Source of the DNA: Osedax fenrisi
Lineage: Eukaryota; Annelida; Polychaeta; Sabellida; Siboglinidae
Length of the DNA: 64,000 nucleotides
Direction of reading: 5' to 3'
Assembly (NCBI GenBank): GCA_964019155.1
Contig: OZ025242.1
Coordinates: 1,539,694-1,603,693 of the forward strand
Of the stretch, positions 60,646 through 64,000 are shown one piece after another. The notes under the pieces are model-generated. The model was not told the DNA's origin and did not search any database. It saw only the letters and a program-made list of their open reading frames with translations. Numbering within the stretch: position 1 is the first letter of the stretch; each line of letters starts with the position of its first letter. Both the position numbers and the translations under genes were made by a program.

Positions 60646-61600
60646 CTGTTAAAAATTAAGGAATCCTAGTGCAATAGAAAAGGTACAAATGATGTCCTCC
60701 CCAGTGTTCCTCTTAAAAGTTACAACATTGTAATACGCAAGGACAAATATTATTATATAGAAAAGGTACAAATATGTAATAGAAAAGGAATACTATTATA
60801 ATATAGAATGTGTAGAGCTTATTTCATAACATATTATAAAATAATTTATCAGTTATATTTATAATTTAAATTATATAATTAATAAATCATATATTGATAA
60901 GATTGTAATGTTTTAAATATTATGTTAAGGGGGTATCCCACTACAAGTATTTCCGGAAATAATGTCAGGAAATGTTTGTTGGGAAGTAATTTTCTAGCAA
61001 GTTAAGTGGGATTCCTCCTTTAAAGTTACTATATTTCCGGCAAGTTGCAGGAAAGTAAGAGGGTATCCCACTACAACTTGCTAGAAAATCACTTTCTAGC
61101 AAACATTTTCTGACATTATTTCCGGAAATACTCGTAGTGGGATACCCCCTTTATACATAATATTTAAAAATGTAAAATTGGTTCAATGAGTTCAATCTTT
61201 AGCAATTAACTAAACATGATTTCTAATTATATCATCTATATTATTTATTTAATTATGATATTATTGTTTGTAAAGGTTATACCAAAGTTAGGTAATTATA
61301 AATTGTAAAAGATATATTGATTATTCAATACAATTTCAATTTTAAAATAGTAATTTATTTATATAAATATTACATTAAATATAAAATTAAAATAATAATT
61401 GATCACTAATTTTTAATTAGTTATAATATAATAAAGATTTTAAAATAGAGAAAATTGTATAAAATAATATAATTATAATTATATATACTTATAAAATTAA
61501 TAATGTTGTTATTATAATAATACATAATACATAATCAAATTGCACCTTTTTCAGACTATATTTGTACCTTTTAATTACTAATGTTCACTAAAATGTCCTT
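60646..61600. mobile_element. Degenerate inverted-repeat element enclosing a snap-back MITE
   Basis: Starts CACTGTTAAAAATTAAGGA, like the MITE at 18975. About 40 bp in it has AAAAGGTACAAAT. Near 61560-61605 the inverse words ATTTGTACCTTTT and CCTTAAATTAAAAATT occur. The outer boundaries are tentative because the right terminus is diverged. Confidence 0.4.
60929..61149. mobile_element. 221 bp snap-back palindromic MITE
   Basis: The first 50 bases from GGGGGTATCCCACTACAAGT are the near-exact inverse of the last 50, ending GTAGTGGGATACCCCC. The symmetry continues through AATTTTCTAGCAAGTT to the centre, so the whole unit is a near-palindrome with about 110 bp arms. Flanks remain partly symmetric (AAATATTATGT on both sides). 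Confidence 0.9.
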
Positions 61601-61802
61601 AAATTAAAAATTCTACTTTTAAGAAAGATACAATTTATATTCATACTATTGTATACCTTTTACTGAAATTGTATATTTTTTCAGACAAACGTTGTTTCTT
61701 ATTTTTTAATAGTGAAAATATAAACTATGCTATATATACGAAGTATAACCTGGCATTTCTAAATAAACAATGGAATACAAATGTAAATGTATTATATCAA
61801 TT

Positions 61803-61841
<39 letters not shown>

Positions 61842-61885
61842 TGTTATATTGATACGAATACCTACGTGGCTAGAACGAAAGTCAG

Positions 61886-61957
61886 AAGATACTGCTGGCG
61901 ATGAGTGGAGCTTACGTGAACGAGTTGATAAGGAACAAGATAGCCACCCCACGGCAG
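61886..61957 (+). CDS. Unnamed membrane-protein gene, exon h
   Basis: Acceptor AAAGTCAG| then KILLAMSGAYVNELIRNKIA TPRQ, 24 codons, with possible donor CGGCAG|GTGAAA, phase 0. The frame stays open and GC-rich for another 25 codons (VKHVTDTKCLCQYASSATSC...) to TGA 62033-62035, so this may instead be the last exon with a Cys-rich C-terminus. It continues exons f and g in frame. Confidence 0.5.
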
Positions 61958-62019
61958 GTGAAACACGTCACGGACACCAAGTGTTTGTGTCAGTACGCTA
62001 GTTCGGCCACTTCCTGTCG

Positions 62020-62440
62020 GGTGTTGAATGTTTGAGGGGGCGGGAGGGGTCGGGGTGGGAGGAAATGAGGGAGGGGAGTGGGGTTGTGTACACGGTGGAC
62101 CGGTTGGATGTTTGAGAGTGGGTGGGAGGAAAGGAGGGAGGGGAGGTGGGTGTATGTACAGAGGGGTGGAGGAGAAGAGAGAAGGGAGGGGCGGGAGGAA
62201 AGGAGGAATGGGGTGGGTGTATATACGGATGGGTTGGACGGGTTGGATGTATATATATATACGGAGGGGATATATAGGTTGTAGATGGGGAATTCATTTA
62301 CGGAAGGATGGAGGAGAGGAGAGGAGGGACGTATATAATGAGGGTTGGAGGAAAAGGAGTAAAAGTGATGAGGAAGAGCCTCGTATAGGGTAGGGGATAT
62401 GGAGGTAATGGGGAAAGGGGAGGAAGGGAAATTATGTTTA
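62020..62440. repeat. G-rich purine tract (GGGAGG, GGGGTGGG)
   Basis: Long strand-asymmetric G-rich stretch with many G3-G4 runs, capable of forming G-quadruplexes. It precedes the TATA box at 62494. Gly/Arg-rich frames within it are compositional. Confidence 0.85.
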
Positions 62441-62493
62441 CGAATAATGGGGTGACGCGTAAAGGGTGAGAATTTACCGTTTTTAGGTTACTC

Positions 62494-62501
62494 TATAAAT
62501 A
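62494..62501 (+). promoter_or_regulatory. TATA box
   Basis: TATAAATA, 64 bp before ATG 62558, in a GC-richer island following the G-rich tract. Predicted start of transcription about 62525. Confidence 0.5.
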
Positions 62502-62557
62502 GACGACCTATTTCGGAAACCGGTTATCGAATAATTCGATCGCCTCGATCTATCAAG

Positions 62558-62650
62558 ATGTCGCTACCAACTCTCGATATTCAGGAATTCGAGCGATTTA
62601 AGGAATGCAAGGAATGTAGGCTCGTGTCGCTTCATCGCGTTAATCTATAA
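62558..62650 (+). CDS. Candidate first exon or short ORF, unknown protein
   Basis: MSLPTLDIQEFERFKECKEC and ten more residues to a TAA, 30 codons, 57 bp after the TATA box. ACTCTCGATATTCAGGAATTC-type GC content is above background. It may be the 5' exon of a gene running out of the window, with a donor such as GGAAT|GTAGGC, or a small ORF. I do not recognise it. Confidence 0.35.
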   Translation: MSLPTLDIQEFERFKECKECRLVSLHRVNL

Positions 62651-64000
62651 TCAATTTTGTTACGAAGTTTATTTCCAATCAAACAAATGTTATGCAATTT
62701 ATTGTCAACTTTAAATATCACCGTTGTCTACATTTATACCTACACGATACTACACTATACTTTTCATGGAATTCAATTATCATAATAATATATTGTATAT
62801 AATACTTATTTGTATATAAATATTTATATATTGATTTTTATTTATAATGGTAGCATATGAACTTCACGTGTAATATACAGCACGATACGTGGTATCGATG
62901 AGTCATTGCTGATATACATAGCTACCGACCTATATGTGTTATAACATTCCTCTATGAAATTTAATTACCAATAAAATTATATATATATATATATATATAT
63001 ACACAATCGTAAATATTTATATATTTCTAACACCTTATAAAGATCAATTTATAAATACACTAATTACATCAATGGTATTTATTATAAAATAAAATCAATA
63101 CTAATATTGCATAACTAATGAATCACTAGTTAACGATGCATTTTTAAATGAACAAAACTTGTTCGCGATATAAATGAAACTGTTTCTGATAAATTTAATA
63201 AGATTAGATTTAACATAGTAACATTTCATAGAATTGTTAAATTAAATGAAAATTCCAGATCTAAAATAGAACATACTAAATATAGATACATTCTAATGAT
63301 AATATTTCTAGGTTCCCTATAGGGTATTATAATAGAGCATATACATTTATATTGTGTCTAATTAAAATATTTACCAATTAATTCTAATAATGATATTGAG
63401 ATAAATAATCAGTATACTATAAAAATAAGACCATACTAGATTTTGTAAATTACTAGATTGAAATATACGATTTTAATTTGTTTATAACTATTATTAAAAT
63501 ATAAAAACAGATTTTATTTTAGATGATTATGATATTAATTTTTTGAATAATTTTAATTAAGTTACTTCAAGTTTTATTTAACTATGATTTATTAGATTAA
63601 TTAATATACTTACTAGATTAATAATATCCTCAAATACACTAATATATAATATATTAACTAATAGTAATAAGTTTTACTAATTATGTTATTAGTAGATATA
63701 TTTCAGATAATCAAATAGATGTCCGTATCCGTATATTTAATATTGATATTGAACGACTTTTAATTTGTAAACATATTTATATTAGAAATATAAATGAAAA
63801 ATAATATTAATTTTCTAAGAAATATGATTTCATAACATAATTGTAAAGCAAATATAATACATAAAATACCTCTTTATATTCATGATACATTTATATCCGA
63901 AATTAATGATATAATCAACAAATTATGTTATTTGGTTTGTAATTTTTTTAAATTCATTACATTTTTCCTTGTATCGCGAATAAATTAAAAATTGTATAAT
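62651..64000. other. AT-rich sequence, no gene supported
   Basis: A (TA)n tract at 62977-63001. From 63120 some stretches read like very decayed coding sequence (short open runs of about 30-50 codons in shifting frames), but no motif identifies them. Confidence 0.35.

Larger units (their letters stand above)
58758..61885. other. Intron with MITE-like elements
   Basis: TATC/CTAT pyrimidine-rich stretch (58800-59030), plain AT-rich DNA to 60640, then the nested elements at 60646-61600. No exon recognised. Confidence 0.4.

Noticed and set aside
62028..62393. Gly/Arg/Glu-rich frames
   Set aside because: Reflect the G-rich tract only.
63120..64000. Possible decayed coding region at the window end
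   Set aside because: Short open runs in changing frames with no recognisable motif; AT-rich DNA gives similar runs by chance.

Overview
This window looks like nuclear DNA from an invertebrate metazoan with a very AT-rich, repeat-laden genome. The evidence is spliced genes with GT...AG introns, several clades of non-LTR retrotransposons, tRNA-derived SINEs, TA-flanked DNA-transposon remnants, and very abundant (TA)n microsatellite. I cannot name the phylum from sequence alone. Coding exons stand out as small GC-rich islands in AT-rich introns.

Layout. 0-13 kb is a transposon graveyard: a decayed LINE (787-1863, minus), a 219 bp MITE-like element, a pogo/Tigger-like element with a broken transposase N-terminus (3770-4900), two CR1/L2-like LINE pieces (6.9-8.8 kb), and a 5'-truncated copy (9475-11601) of a LINE that is near full length at 47.6-52.1 kb. 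14-21 kb holds the one gene I recognise: a two-exon BAG1-like co-chaperone with a ubiquitin-like domain in exon 1 and a BAG domain in exon 2. Its 4.9 kb intron contains two SINE copies, one split by a MITE. 24.3-26.9 kb is a 2.57 kb (TAC)n array. 28.3-30.3 kb is a nearly intact RTE-type LINE (minus). 31.3-32.0 kb is an 88/93 bp satellite. 33.0-33.8 and 36.3-37.0 kb are MITE-like elements. 34.4-35.8 kb is a 5'-truncated LINE with an open RT frame. 41-42.5 kb holds LINE relics around a SINE.

43-62 kb holds a chain of phase-compatible, GC-rich exons on the plus strand. They may form one unrecognised membrane protein gene with two predicted transmembrane segments, or two adjacent genes. The near full-length LINE sits in one of its introns. 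At 62.5 kb a TATA box precedes a short 5' exon candidate of another gene.

The most unusual pattern is a set of short tandem arrays, each with its own repeat length (11, 15, 17, 20 and 24 bp), whose shared core is an ACGT-centred palindrome (CACGTG, TTACGTAA or TGACGTCA). Most lie beside exons. Other points of note are a UGA-CUA stop between ORF1 and ORF2 of the LINE (a readthrough-type context), a MITE inserted inside a SINE with a clean TA duplication, a 221 bp snap-back palindrome, and an interleaved pair of inverted repeats at 5.74 kb.
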